Shown here: positions 43,418 to 58,127 of the stretch, one piece after another
How positions within the stretch are numbered: position 1 is the stretch's first letter
How the letters are laid out: every line of letters begins with the position of its first letter
Assembly: GCA_037389465.1 (NCBI GenBank)
Contig: JAZARR010000146.1
Span: 806,001-870,000 of the forward strand
DNA: 64,000 nucleotides
Direction of reading: 5' to 3'
From: Baylisascaris procyonis
Taxonomy: Eukaryota; Nematoda; Chromadorea; Rhabditida; Ascarididae
Translations under genes and position numbers: made by a program
Notes under the pieces: model-generated
What the model was told of the DNA's origin: nothing
The model's input: only the letters and a program-made list of their open reading frames with translations
Database searches by the model: none

Positions 43418-45652
43418 CCGTCAATGTTGTGATCACTCGCCAAACACATGTGCTGTTATGTTGTTGGAGTTGAGGCACCAACGCCGTTCTCATTTATTCG
43501 TTTTCTTTCTCTATTTCTTCCCCTTAGTAATTTATATGCACAAGAGGACTATTAGAGGTGATTATATGATTACAGTATTAAGCGAAGTCTATATCGGGTA
43601 TTGTGATACGACAATTGCGCCACTTATGGCTTTCTCTGTTCCGTTTGGTTGCCGCTTGTACCGAATGGCGACTCAGTGATTTTCACTCACTAGATGTGCC
43701 GATTATTACTGTTTTGTTTCAGAGGTTCATTTTAACTTGTTGACTGCTTGTTTACTGTTTATTTAGTTTATTTCTTGATTCGTTCCAATTTGCGGTCTTT
43801 CCCGCTTATCTGCTTTTATGCAAATTTCTGATGTGCTCAGGTCAACTTTGGGATTTTATTCGCTAAGCACGTTTGCTTCAGTGTTATTTGTTTCAGTTAT
43901 GTATTTCTTTTTGAGAGTCTTCCAATGGCAGAGCAAAACCATAAGTGAATGAGCATTAGTTTACTCAGAACTCTATCTTCCTCATTGGTTTCAATTTATT
44001 TTCGATGGTGAGGTTGCTTTGATGTAAAAGTTTTTTCAAAATTTCATTCAACAAAATCTGACTAGATTATGTTAGATTTGTTTTTTCTTTGACTCATCAT
44101 ATGATTAAAATAGGCTATGAATTTTCAACATCATTTTATTCTCAGCTAATTTTCATCTTATAGATTCATATTTTCTTGATTGCAGTTCGAAAGTCAAAAA
44201 AAAATTTTTTTTTTGAGAATTATGATCGTTAAATGCTGGACACTATTTCCCTCAATAAATCATTCGGAATAGGTTTTGAACTGTCATAATGCGGCAAATT
44301 TGTGGATAATGTTGTTTCCCTAGTTGTTTCCGTTTTGTTTTGCATGCTTTGACTTGCCATTTCATATTTCATATACACGCGTATGCAGCATTATCTATGC
44401 TTCATTGGTTCTTTGAAGAGGGCTAAGCTGATTATTAAACAGTTACGTTCTTCTTCTCACTTCTCTGATGAACAATTTGTTGAGATTCAGCTGTATAAAT
44501 CACTCATAGGAAATAATCTCTATCGCTCAATCTGCGCTTTGTAATGTTTCTCTCTCGCTTATACTATATGAACATTCGTTCGTCTCATTTCGATATGACG
44601 ATCTGTCCCAATTGATGATCCTTTTCATTTTTCTTCGATTCGTTTTATAGTCTATGGCGGTTTGTTTTTTTAGAGGGAACGAGGAGGGATTTTTCTGGTA
44701 AATGATAGATTAACTTTCAGAAGTTTAGCGCGGTTTTCAAAAAAAAAAAGTTTATCACGATTTTTGTGGAAGTTTTTTTTTTTGGATTTCCTAAAATCTT
44801 GCAACCTTTTTTTGTTCCGGAACAAGAAGAAGGGTAGGAGGAGCGAAAAGGATCAGAAATCGATGAAAGGGTCAAACATGAGGTATCAATTGAAGCAAAT
44901 CTTTAGTTGTGCTATCGGCACTTTCGCCAGCAAAACTTATATTACTAGGCTTATATTTTTGGAGACAGCGATAAAGGTGTGTTGCATTTATAAGAATCAT
45001 TGTTAAGAATCTATTTGTAGTATGTATTGCATTTTTCCCATATTAATTCTTACTGCTGATGACAATTCACAGAATGAGCGTAAAAAGTTTTCATAATAAA
45101 TCGCTTCATAATAATAAAAAAAAAATAGTTTATTACACTTTCGGTCTGCTAGACCGCTGTCTATTTTGTGACAGTTATCTCATTTTTGGGCGTATATTGT
45201 ATTCTTCTTTTTGTTTTCATTTGTATAGACATAATCCGACATTGCATTTAAATAAAAATAAAAGATTTTGCTAATGCTTGGAAGGCAACTTCATATGTAT
45301 GAGATCATGGGAATTACTTGTTGACTGATGCGAATATGGTTCGAGAAATTGCTACTATTCAATATTTATGCAAAAAAAAGAACTATATAGCACTGAAACA
45401 TTCGTTATGTTTCGTTAACGTTTCGCTCAGATTTTGCTGGACATGTAGCGTGTAGATGTAGTAGTGCTGATTGCCATTGATCGCGTTCTATAGGATAGTC
45501 CACTAGATGCAGGTAGGTGTCAACTGTGCGCACATCTTTTGTGTGATAGCCATGAGTGTGATATTTCAAACCAAGGTTTAACGTTTATGTGCCCATCATC
45601 TGGAACATAGGGGATCGATCCACTACAAAGGATTATGGTTTATGTTTCACAG
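43418..45652. other. spacer between DUF229 gene and pik-1
   Basis: AT-rich, no gene recognised. A plus-strand AATAAA at 44256-44261 is far (about 840 bases) from the DUF229 stop, so the 3' end is uncertain. The 2.2 kb gap argues against an operon with the next gene. Confidence 0.5.
45641..45652 (+). promoter_or_regulatory. splice acceptor directly abutting the pik-1 ATG
   Basis: TATGTTTCACAG is followed immediately by the ATG at 45653. This suits either spliced-leader trans-splicing onto the start codon, common in nematodes, or cis-splicing from an unseen 5' non-coding exon. Confidence 0.45.
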
Positions 45653-46067
45653 ATGGAGGCATCACCAAGTTCGTCACACTCGGATTTTGTCTTTTCGATG
45701 CCATTTGCTGTGAGAAAGCAGCTGAGCTCTATACTTGATCCAGGCAATGCATGGGAAACACTCGGTTAGTTTTATTTGCTTTTTATTGACTCATGTTGTG
45801 CTCGTTTTGCAAATAGTAGGTGTTTGAATGTTTCCTAAGAGAAGTTTATCATATCGAACTCTAAGTTCCCCTTCTTTGCACTAATAAATTGGAGGGTTAA
45901 CGTTGGTAGTAATGTGACACTTCGTTCTTCATTTGAGTGTTTAGAGAGAGGATATAAATAATGTTGTGAACATGGTGCTCTTGAAGATACCGAAATGCGG
46001 GGTTCTTTTTGCCTCATTACTGCTTTGTCTATATACGCGCACACATATATGTACCACATACATGTAC

Positions 46068-46146
<79 letters not shown>

Positions 46147-47201
46147 GATGTTACTGCATCGCTCATATATAAATTTACTTATTTAATTTGTTTGTCTATT
46201 TATTCATTTGTATATTTAAACTTTACTTCTGTGTTTTTCTGCTGCATTTTCCTTTGAACTTCCTTATTCTTTCTTTTGCAGCCGCAGTTATGCCAGATAT
46301 AAACAACGAAGATGTTGAAGCTTGCCGACGAGCACGTGATTCTGAGAGTCCGACCGAGATTCTTCTCACAATATGGGGTTCGAAGGGAAATAAGGTGATA
46401 CAGCTCTACAATCTATTAGCAAGGACGCGACTAGTCCGTGCAATGGAAATGATCCACCACCTAGGTAAGTGGGTGGCTTCTCGCTAATTGGTCTGTTTCT
46501 TTCTCCAATAAGCTTTGATCCAGCATGGTGCCGTTCGTCGATCATGGTATTGGCCGATAAAGGAGGTCTTCATGGCTTAACCATGTGATCTTGGGACACG
46601 GGTAAGATAGACAAGTGCCACAAAGTAGAATACGTTAGCTGAGGTCCAGAAATCATTTGTTATCTAAATAGCAGTGGCAAGGGAAGACTGCGAGCAGATA
46701 AATTATCGATAAATTGAAAATAAATCAGGCAAGTCGATTTGCAAAAGCTGTGAAATGGATCAGAAGTTCCGAATCACTACTTCTGAAACAATGAAATTGG
46801 GTGTCGTATTGGCGTCCGTAGTGCTGAAATTTATTCTTGTACTATCAGCAGTACACATTATTCACTCATTGATGAAGAGAGTACATTGATGTGGAATTAC
46901 AGTGATGCAAAGCAACGATGACTAATTTCTTTTAAAACGTTGTTGTACTACATTCCATGAGGATTTTGTCACTTGACGAGCAGTGTTCATTGAAAAATAT
47001 TTGTATATTCAGTGGACCCGAACTACCATCACTGGGAGAAAGAGTGTGTGCGATCGCGAGTAGCTACCAGGTCAGCCACACCTCACGGTTCGTCGGAGTC
47101 ATTGCGTAACCAGGTGCAGTGAACTCTTTCAGCACTGCTGACTTCCTCTTCACTCGTTTTACTATGATGCGCATTACTTTTCGATAAGAATTTCACTGAA
47201 A

Positions 47202-47261
<60 letters not shown>

Positions 47262-50200
47262 GCCCATGCATATAAGGCATACATAGGTATGCATTTCTCT
47301 ATATAGTTTAATAGTGTCAGTGAACAAAGTTTGACCGCTTTTCTTTCTTAATGCGTTAAAACTTCTTCCGTAAGTCTTCACGAGATTCATGAGAAGCTCG
47401 GCAATCTAGCACAGTAATTGAGGTGGCGTTTCATATCATCTGTGGAATGATGTGCCTGTGATGTTTTCTCATTGCTCGAAGTTCAGTGTTCTGCGATAAA
47501 ATAACAGAAATTTGCTAGCAATTTGATTGTACAATTCATTCATCATTGCTTAACAATTTTAAGATTCTATCTTGATGCTTGCATTACAGGGGCATGGCTC
47601 AATCGCGACACGTCTATCCGAGCAGCATTCTTGCCAAAATGCATCGGTAATATCATCGAAACCACCACAAAATTTGTCTAGTGCCACTTCTGCTGCAAGG
47701 TACAACATATTCATTTCTTGTTATTTCGTTCGGTTGTTTAAAAAATAAAAACATCTTTCAGCCGTCAGCGGTACACACACAAATGGTATAGAAAATCTGT
47801 GATTGAGATAATGAGAAGGTTGACATTCGTCGATGTGTATTTGCGTTTGCACTTTGTTTGTATGAATTATGTATTATATTTATAGCGCAACTTCTGAATC
47901 AAGTGGACTATTTATGGGTCTGCAAAATACACCATTGGTGAGATATGAGGAAATTCTTATAGCAACGGATAACTTCGCCTCCGAGAACATTCTTGGAAGG
48001 GGTGGCTATGGCGTCGTCTATAAAGGCAGCTGGAAACATACGCAGGTTCCTTTTTATTCAACTAGCGAAATGTTATGAACTTGTTTTTGATAGTGCTTTT
48101 CTTTGTTTTTCTATCCTTCAGATGACGTCACCATTGTGCAATTTACATATCATCATTAAATAAAGAAATGCTCTAAAAGATCTGCATCATTGTCTAACTT
48201 ATAAGGCATTTACATACGATCTTTATGTCTATGTCTTCCTTTTTTTGTGTTTAAACGTTCGCTGTTTTACTTAAAGTTAACACCTGTATGCTTCAGTGCA
48301 GCACACATGCGTTCTTTCATTCTCTTTCAATAAGTGTAAGTTCTTGAAAAGTTTGTATTGTATTCATTTAGGTAAGATTTGTTTTTCAGGTGGCTGTAAA
48401 GCGGATACAAGCAAAAAACGACTCAGGAATTGAGGTACGAAATCAGTTTGTTTACGAAACGTTCAGTGGAAATGTTCATCACGTCATGACAGCATTATTC
48501 AATAAGTTTTTTAGGAAATTATCAACAGTTGTGCTGAGTAGAAATAGGTGTGATAGTACCTGGATGAATTCCCGGCGGGTATTCTTCACGCTCATCGAGA
48601 GGTATCAGTGGTCGTAAGAATTCTTCTAAAACGTTTTGTTGTGAATTCCGCTGAATCTCTATACCTCCGAACACCTCTTTCGTGTATCTCTGCTTTCTTG
48701 GTGTTATGCAAAGCTATTTATTATCTTATCTACTAATGGTTTTTAGTGAATTTCATAGCGTTACTTACATATTTGCCTCATTACTTCTAAATTGTTTTTG
48801 CTATTGACTCTTTCATTGCAATTCTCTCTTCTATGCTGCTAATTATTTCTCTTTGAAGATCTGATTTTTTTTTTGCATCGTTATTTGCATTGCATCAAAA
48901 TTGTGACAGCTGGCACTTTGATTTTTTTTTTTTTTTTGGTTATTTTATTGTAATATGATGCCGTTACCAGTTGAAGCGAAACATGATCAAAACTTTTTAC
49001 GTCTACACACCTTATATCGATTGTTGATTACTTACCACGTGTATTGGTGCACACATGTAATGTGTGCTGTTAAGAAAGAGAAACGATGTTTCAGCATGAA
49101 AAAGAACGCCTTCGGCAGAGTCTTCAAGAGTTGCGTACTCTTGCCAAGTATCGGCACGATAATATTCTGCCACTCTATGGGTATTCTCTCGATGGACCTG
49201 AGCCATGCCTCGTCTATCAATATATGGCTAATGGCTCTCTTGAAGATCGCATTCTATGCAGAGTATGTCGAGTTTCATTGTCTTGTTTTTATACGCCATA
49301 TATTCTGCTCCTGCTGAATGGAAATAATGGACTAAGCTTTGCCTGCTGCTTTGTTCTATCTATGAAAGTCTTTGGTAGCGAATAGTTGTCTTGCATGTTG
49401 TCGCTCATCGTTTTATGGGCTCGAACGAGGTATGCACCTATGTGAACAACTTTCAGAAGCTCCGAAAGTCGGCTTTCCAGATATTGAGAGCTGGGTCCGA
49501 GTTTTACAAGCACACTTGCACTAACACAAAGTGTCTGAGGAGTATTCTCGACGAATTACTTGAATATTGTTGAAATTAAGAGCAGCATGGCGTTTGTTAG
49601 AGGAACAGAGATGGATGTGGGCAAGAAGAAATGCCTTCTTTCTCCATTACTTATCTGTTTGTTGGAGGAGCTGTATGTCACTCCCCCCCCCCCATTTCCG
49701 TTTGAAGTCGAAGATTCTTATCCTAAAAAGCCATATTTCCCCCATATGTTTTTACAAATGCTAAGTGTTTGACTGCATAGGATGTGTTTAGAGCCGATGA
49801 AACAATCGAAGAAGTGTTCGCTGATAACAATAAAATATTTTCATTTGCTTAGCTACGCTTTGCAACATTAGAAATGATGGGCGAGGAGAGTGGCTGCTGA
49901 AAGGCAAGGAAACTTCCCTTGCATCGTTTTCGAATAGGGACGAAAGGGAGAAAGAGGTACCGCATTTATGGGATCCCTCCATTATTCAACTGTTCTTGTC
50001 ACTAACGATTGAACATATTATATATAAAGCGTAGCTAAGGCATAGTTTTAAAAACGACAACAAGTGATTTTACAGAAAGGAACTCCACCTTTGACATGGA
50101 CACAAAAAAGAAATATCGCTGAAGGTTCGGCTCGAGGTCTGCATTTTCTACACTCCATTGCGCGTACACCGATTATCCACGGAGATGTAAAGAGTGCAAA

Positions 50201-52084
50201 CATCCTTTTGGATAAACATCTCGAGCCCAAATTGGGTGACTTTGGGTTGAGCAGAGATGGTCAGGTGCCGTCTTAATTTTATTTCTCTAGGACGAATACT
50301 AACCTTAAAACCTTAAAAAACCTTAAAACCTTAAAAGGTCGTTTTTATAAGGTGGCTGTCTTGCATCATATTTTTTTCATGCTTTTATCGTTCATAGAAT
50401 TGCTGTTTTTTTCTGTGCACTGAAATTTGGCTGATTTGCAGAAACTCGTTTAGTGTTTTTATTATGAAAATGGTGCTTCTTATTATTTATGGGTGTGTTT
50501 TAGGTTGAGACGGGTCCTGGAGAAAAGACACCGTTGATCGCCTCTCACATCAAAGGAACGCTAGCATATTTGCCACCGGAATTCATAACCAGGTTATTGA
50601 GATAGTTCTTTCACTTTCGAATAAAGGAACGCCTATCTCGAATTGTAATAGGAAGAATTCTTAAGATGTAAGATATATGTGAAAGTCATACTTTGAAAGT
50701 TACATTCTAGAGGAAATTTACTTCGAAATCAAATATCGCCTTCTTATAAATTCGACATTTCTTGTTTACTTGAAATGCTATTGATTTCTATCAATTCGAT
50801 TATCGATGTTTATATCCAATTCATTCAGTGTTGCACTTCAGTATTGCATTTTAGCGCCTATGTATAATCACTCTTATTACATTTTCTATCGTTTTTGACT
50901 ATTTTCGTACACTCATATCACAAGGCATGATTTCATTCAACAATTCTTTCATCTAATATTGGAAATTAAGCAGTCAATCTTCATAATAGCCTATCTGAAA
51001 TATCTTGGACATGAGATATGTCAGGTTATCTTAGTTCATACGCTATCAGTTTCATATTCATGGCTTTATTACTGGATTTAAGTCTCTTAGACTAGGAAGG
51101 CAAACTTTTCTCCTCTATATGATATTAATTACGAGTAGTTGCTAGCAAGTTAGGTGCAGATGTGATGCAGGTGAGTTCTAGTGTCGATGTGCTGTTATCA
51201 CAACCCATGGACTTAATGATCTTTCGATACTCCAATCTCTATAATTTTTTTCCTTTGGCGAAACAAACTAAAGTGGTATCTGTGCTGGAAGCATCCGAAT
51301 TATGGTACTATTATTGTGAATTTATTCTATTATTTGCAGCAAGATCCTCACAACGAAGTTAGATGTCTATAGCTTTGGTGTTGTGCTTCTTGAAATAGGT
51401 ACAGCTCTGAGAGCTTATGTCGACAATCGTGAGCCACATAGTCTTGTCGACTACGTGATCCACATACAGGCCCGCGTCGGTAACGATCCCAAGAAGATGA
51501 TAGAGGCGCTAGCTGACCGTCGCTATCCACCGATTGATCGTTGGTTTTTTTTCAAAAACTCATCCGCTTTTTGGGCATTGGAAGTGATATGATATCTTTA
51601 ATAACTATAGATTATTTGATGATGCTCTGTTATGTGAAGGGTTTCATTAGGATAATGGTTGTCAAAAATTTGGACTTGAGATCCCCTCAAGGGAGGGGGT
51701 TACTTGAGTTTTTTTTGGCAAATGTTGTTTCGGGGTCTTTTTAGGTGAACAAATAACTCTCAAGTTTCAGGGCTGCCATTGAAAATTCTTTGGTAATATT
51801 CGAAAATAATTTTTTATACTAAACGGGAGACATAATCTTAATAAATTTGTTACAGCTTTCGTTAAATGTTTTGATTAATTTCTCATCGAATTCACATTGT
51901 AAAATAATGAAAATGGTAAATGAATTGCGAAAACTTTTTTTTAAGGTGAAAATTTGAAGTGAAAATTTCAGAAGTTGATTCAAAATGCTTCTTACAATTT
52001 ATGCGACTCGGTTTTCAATGCTCACAAAAGGATCGTGATCTCCGACCGACATTCAGGACAATCGTCGACCAACTCGCCGATTGA
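45653..52084 (+). CDS. pik-1: Pelle/IRAK-type death-domain protein kinase
   Basis: Serine/threonine kinase of the IRAK/Pelle family that acts with death-domain adaptors in innate immune signalling. Eleven exons join in phase: 45653-45764, 46282-46464, 47013-47070, 47590-47646, 47886-48045, 48390-48434, 49095-49262, 50076-50264, 50504-50592, 51340-51539, 51972-52084; 457 residues. The death domain covers about residues 17-120 (ILLTIWGSKGNKVIQLYNLL). The kinase domain starts with YEEILIATDNF and GRGGYGVVYKG (172-182), then catalytic Lys194 (VAVKRI), Tyr246 in LVYQYMANGSL (the Tyr gatekeeper typical of IRAKs), HGDVKSANILLD (Asp298), DFG (316-318), GTLAYLPPEF and DVYSFGVVLLE. HGD in place of HRD matches Pelle/IRAK1. 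The donor of exon 10 (ATC|GTTGGT) is weak and its exact edge is uncertain. AATAAA lies at 52299-52304. An 18-base optional exon at 47682-47699 is discussed in findings. Confidence 0.93.
46070..46146. repeat. (TA)n microsatellite
   Basis: TA run of about 77 bases with one GT interruption near 46131, in pik-1 intron 1. Confidence 0.95.
47204..47258. repeat. (TA)n microsatellite
   Basis: Uninterrupted TA run of about 55 bases in pik-1 intron 3. Confidence 0.95.
50303..50336. repeat. CCTTAAAA short tandem repeat
   Basis: Four units of CCTTAAAA, one with two extra A, 39 bases after the donor of pik-1 exon 8. Confidence 0.85.
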
Positions 52085-52984
52085 GTATTCCACTCTCATC
52101 GTCGTAGCAAATCGATTATATTTCATCTCTTGCACTATGTGCATCTGGCACGCCAATATCTTTATGTCTTTCTTTACAGGTTTGAATATGTTGGCCCCCG
52201 TTTTATTGGGCAAGGTAGTGTATATTCTAGTCTCTCATCCATTTCATTGACTAACTGTTGGTCTCTTAAAAGATGTAATAGTTATGTTTCGAGCTGCAAA
52301 TAAATTAAGCTTAAAAGTTCCTAACCTGAAGGCTGTGATTTATTTTAACGATTGAATGGAATGACCAAAAAAAGAAAATCCGTTTCTATCCATGTGAAAT
52401 CCTAGCATCACCACGAAACGAATGAAGTATGCGAAAATTATCGTTATATAATGGTGAACGACTGAGATGGAGCAAACCACGATTACTTCAAGTTTTTTTT
52501 TAATGAAATGAAATTTGTATATGTAAGATCCTTTCCACTGATGGAGAACGGAATGCAAATTAAAAGCGAGAAGAAGAAAATGAGTGCCTTTAAGGCAGAG
52601 AAATTACGGAAACAAAGAGGTGAGGTCAAGTAACCTAGCATATGTTTTGATAGTGTCGAACATTTTAACTGAAGCAAGGCAGATTGTAGTCGTTGCTTAG
52701 AGTAGAAAGTTGTTCTAGCAACGATTACCATCGAGTGAATCTCGGATCACTTTAGTGATTATGAATATTTGTCAGTAAAAACTACACTGAGAAGAGATAG
52801 TAGAGCGCCATTAGAGCCATTATGTAGTTGCTTGAGTGATACATGATGCACATTGATGTTTTGTATTTGCACTAAACTTTCAGATAGTAGCGCTTTTGTG
52901 TCGTCATTTTTTGAAACTCTCCAATGAGCAATAGCAGCGACATCATCGAAGAGGAGTGCAGAGTCTGATGCCTAATAGGAAAGG

Positions 52985-53049
52985 TGGCTTATCAATGCGC
53001 TAGTTTATGCTGCAGAAAGACGGCTTATCAATGTGCTAGTTTATGCTTC
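52985..53049. repeat. 38-bp spaced direct repeat
   Basis: GGCTTATCAATGYGCTAGTT followed by TATGCT occurs twice, at about 52985 and 53022, separated by TGCAGAAAGAC. Confidence 0.85.
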
Positions 53050-53141
53050 ATATTCACGAGATCTTATTTTTTATTTAGCTTGCTAGCATAACGGAATTAA
53101 TGCATAATTGTAGATTAAACGTTTTCCGCTTGCAGCCTATC

Positions 53142-53207
53142 GGAATTCTACCCGCAGGTTATGGGAATTCTACCCGCAGGTTATGGGAATTCTACCCGCA
53201 GGTTACG
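53142..53207. repeat. 22-bp tandem repeat, three copies
   Basis: Units begin at 53142, 53164 and 53186 (GGAATTCTACCCGCAGG then TTATG). The first two are identical; the third ends TTACG. Each copy holds an EcoRI site. Confidence 0.95.
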
Positions 53208-53650
53208 GTGTTATCTTGAAATGAAACTTCTTTGTTTACTTCCGTGGCAGCAGTTTATACGTTTGGGGCTCATTTTGGCAATTTCTTTATATCCTAATTG
53301 TTGCTTATTACATAAATTTTGTGCAAAACAATACGAAGTATTGCTGGAAATTAATTTTGAAATAATGATACATAGGACTGTTTATATTAATGGAAACCTT
53401 TTCTATTTGCTACAAATATTTCCCAGTGGAAAAGTGCTGCAGCCATATTAGTTGGCTTATTTCATGCGGATTCTTTTTCCACTGTACTCACTCAGTTTCA
53501 CACATTTTTAAGAGCATTTTTGAGCGACGTTGGAACCATCTGCAATGAGGCTTTCGCCACTATAAACATTTTATTCAAAGAACATATAGATCTATAAAAT
53601 AAACTTTGTTGTTGTGCTGTGTAAATATTTAATCGATAGGAAGATTTCTT

Positions 53651-55998
<2,348 letters not shown>

Positions 55999-58127
55999 CG
56001 TATTTATATGGAGGCGGTCAGTGTGAATAGTTGATCCGCCTCTTCGACATAGATCCCTTTCCAGATACCGATCACATAGTTGATATATTACTTTGCATCA
56101 ACGGCGATCCTAGATAATCGACACTTCCTCATAAAAAAAGTGAAAAGCTAAGGAGCGGAAGTCATGCACCGACTACGTCACTCAGACAACTTTACACTGG
56201 GGAAACATTTTGAGAAATCCTGGGAAGATTTTCCAGAGGTATTATGCTTAGCTGCTGCAATGATAGTACTAGTTCACTGTTATGCGGTAACCACAAAAAT
56301 GTGACAAAAAAATAGAAGCTTCTTTTACCTCATAGCTTATACTGCTTACAATAAAAGAGCGGATTTTTCTCGTTGCATTTGTGAAGATTCATTCGATGTC
56401 TCAAATTTCGGAGGCGGTATCAAATTTCAAGAAAAGAAACCGCAAATGCCAACTCTACTTCCATAACTACCGAAGAAGGAACTATATTTGAGCGTCCGAA
56501 GTGCATATATATTTTCCATTATTGTCAAGATAAAAAAGGCACGACAAATATTTTCCATTCTATAGAAATGAACTTCTCGTTTAGGACAGCGCATTGTCGT
56601 CACAAAACGAAATTGAATTCGTTCGATTTTGTTTCATTTAATTCAATTCACTGTGATCGTGTTTTGGCACATCCGCAACAAGAAAGACTAAATGACCGTA
56701 CAAGCAAGTTGGTAAGAAACTAATCTTCAACAAAATAAGCGGTCACTTAAGCTTCAACCTAAGGTGAAGAAACTCTTATAAGGGTTTGGCTTCTCAGATA
56801 CAAGTTTTGCCCTGATTCGTACTTACACAAATCGAACATTCCTTTGCAGTGATGCCTCTCATTAGGCGTTGAATAGTTTTGTGGATTTTCTCTAAGAGTC
56901 ATTCACAAAACCGTTGTGTGTATAAAGATAGGTTGAATTTCAGCAAATCGCCATGCGATCAGTAAATTCGAATCGCATTGGGCAGATTATCTGCGGATCG
57001 GATAGTTTTTTTCTATCGTTCTACAGTGGCGAGCCTTGAACGTTTGCCACACCGATTAAAGTCGACATTTTAATCGAAAGACGCCTTCGTACTATACGCT
57101 CTTCTCTTCAACGCTACTGGCCCATTTCCATAAAGAAGAAATTCTGACAGGGATACGCACACGCAAATTAGCACCCCAGTGAGGCAACATCCTCGTCGTT
57201 ACACAACACTCGACTCGACGGCCGCCTATTTAGTGGCACTCAAGTAGTTCTGCGATTCCTCTTGCTATAAATATAACCCGTTCAATTTCGCATCAAAACT
57301 CTCTCAGTATCCTTTTTGATTCTGCAATAAAGGATATGAATGATTATTTACTTCAAAAATAGATTTAAAAAAGAAAGGATAAATTTTCAAAAATTTTGTA
57401 GCAACGTTATATTCAAGTGGTATGCAATAGCATTGCCTTCTAATGCATTCTATCATCGTAATATCAACAGTGTTTATCCATTTAAAGCGTATAATAATAC
57501 TCATATAAGCATCTATCCGTACTTATGGCCACAACAAAAAACAACATTTTGTAAAGTAAGTAACGCAAACAAGTGTTCTTATACAGATCAAACGCTATAT
57601 TCAATCGTAATTTTTTAAATAATTTATGTTTTTCCTCAAATATAATTTTCTATTTTTTGTACTTTATTGTATTTGTGGCACTTAGATGGTTTTCCATACT
57701 TTTTCTATCATATTAAGCTATTTTAGCGCAAAATGTTTGAATTAAAGCATTATTAAAGTTTAGAGCAAGGCAAGAAGGGTGAACTTCAGTGGTCGAGCTA
57801 CATCCACATCTATTAAAGACCGGTCAATGAGAACCTAGTTTGGTCATAGTCTACGAATGCTTGCATATAGCAATAAGAACAGAAACTGCAAGAAGCACGT
57901 CTGTTTTCTGTAAAAAAATTCATCAATTTCCATAAGGTCCGTAAATTATCATAAGTCAGAAAAAATAGACAGTTAATTGTCGCTATATATCTGTGTAGAT
58001 TAGCAAACAACAAAATAGAATGCAGCCTCATCTGCACAATACATATACCTAACAATGAGTGTATAAATATGACTGCACATTATAAAAGCACCGATTCGTT
58101 ATTTGAAGTATTCAGCAGAACAGATGA
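55999..58127. other. collagen upstream region and protease 3' flank
   Basis: No gene recognised. TATATAAATA lies on the minus strand only about 4-13 bases before the collagen ATG, too close to act as a normal TATA box for that start. The collagen promoter should be in the adjoining 1 kb. A minus-strand AATAAA at 57663-57668 is a candidate for the protease 3' end. Confidence 0.45.

Larger units (their letters stand above)
52085..53650. other. convergent intergenic region, pik-1 and collagen 3' ends
   Basis: Both neighbours end into this interval. The polyadenylation signals fit: AATAAA on plus at 52299-52304 for pik-1 and on minus at 53570-53575 for the collagen, 76 bases past its stop. Two repeats (52985-53049, 53142-53207) lie here. 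No other gene recognised. Confidence 0.6.

Noticed and set aside
45966..46257. Three overlapping open frames with Tyr-Ile repeats
   Set aside because: They are translations of the (TA)n microsatellite in a pik-1 intron.
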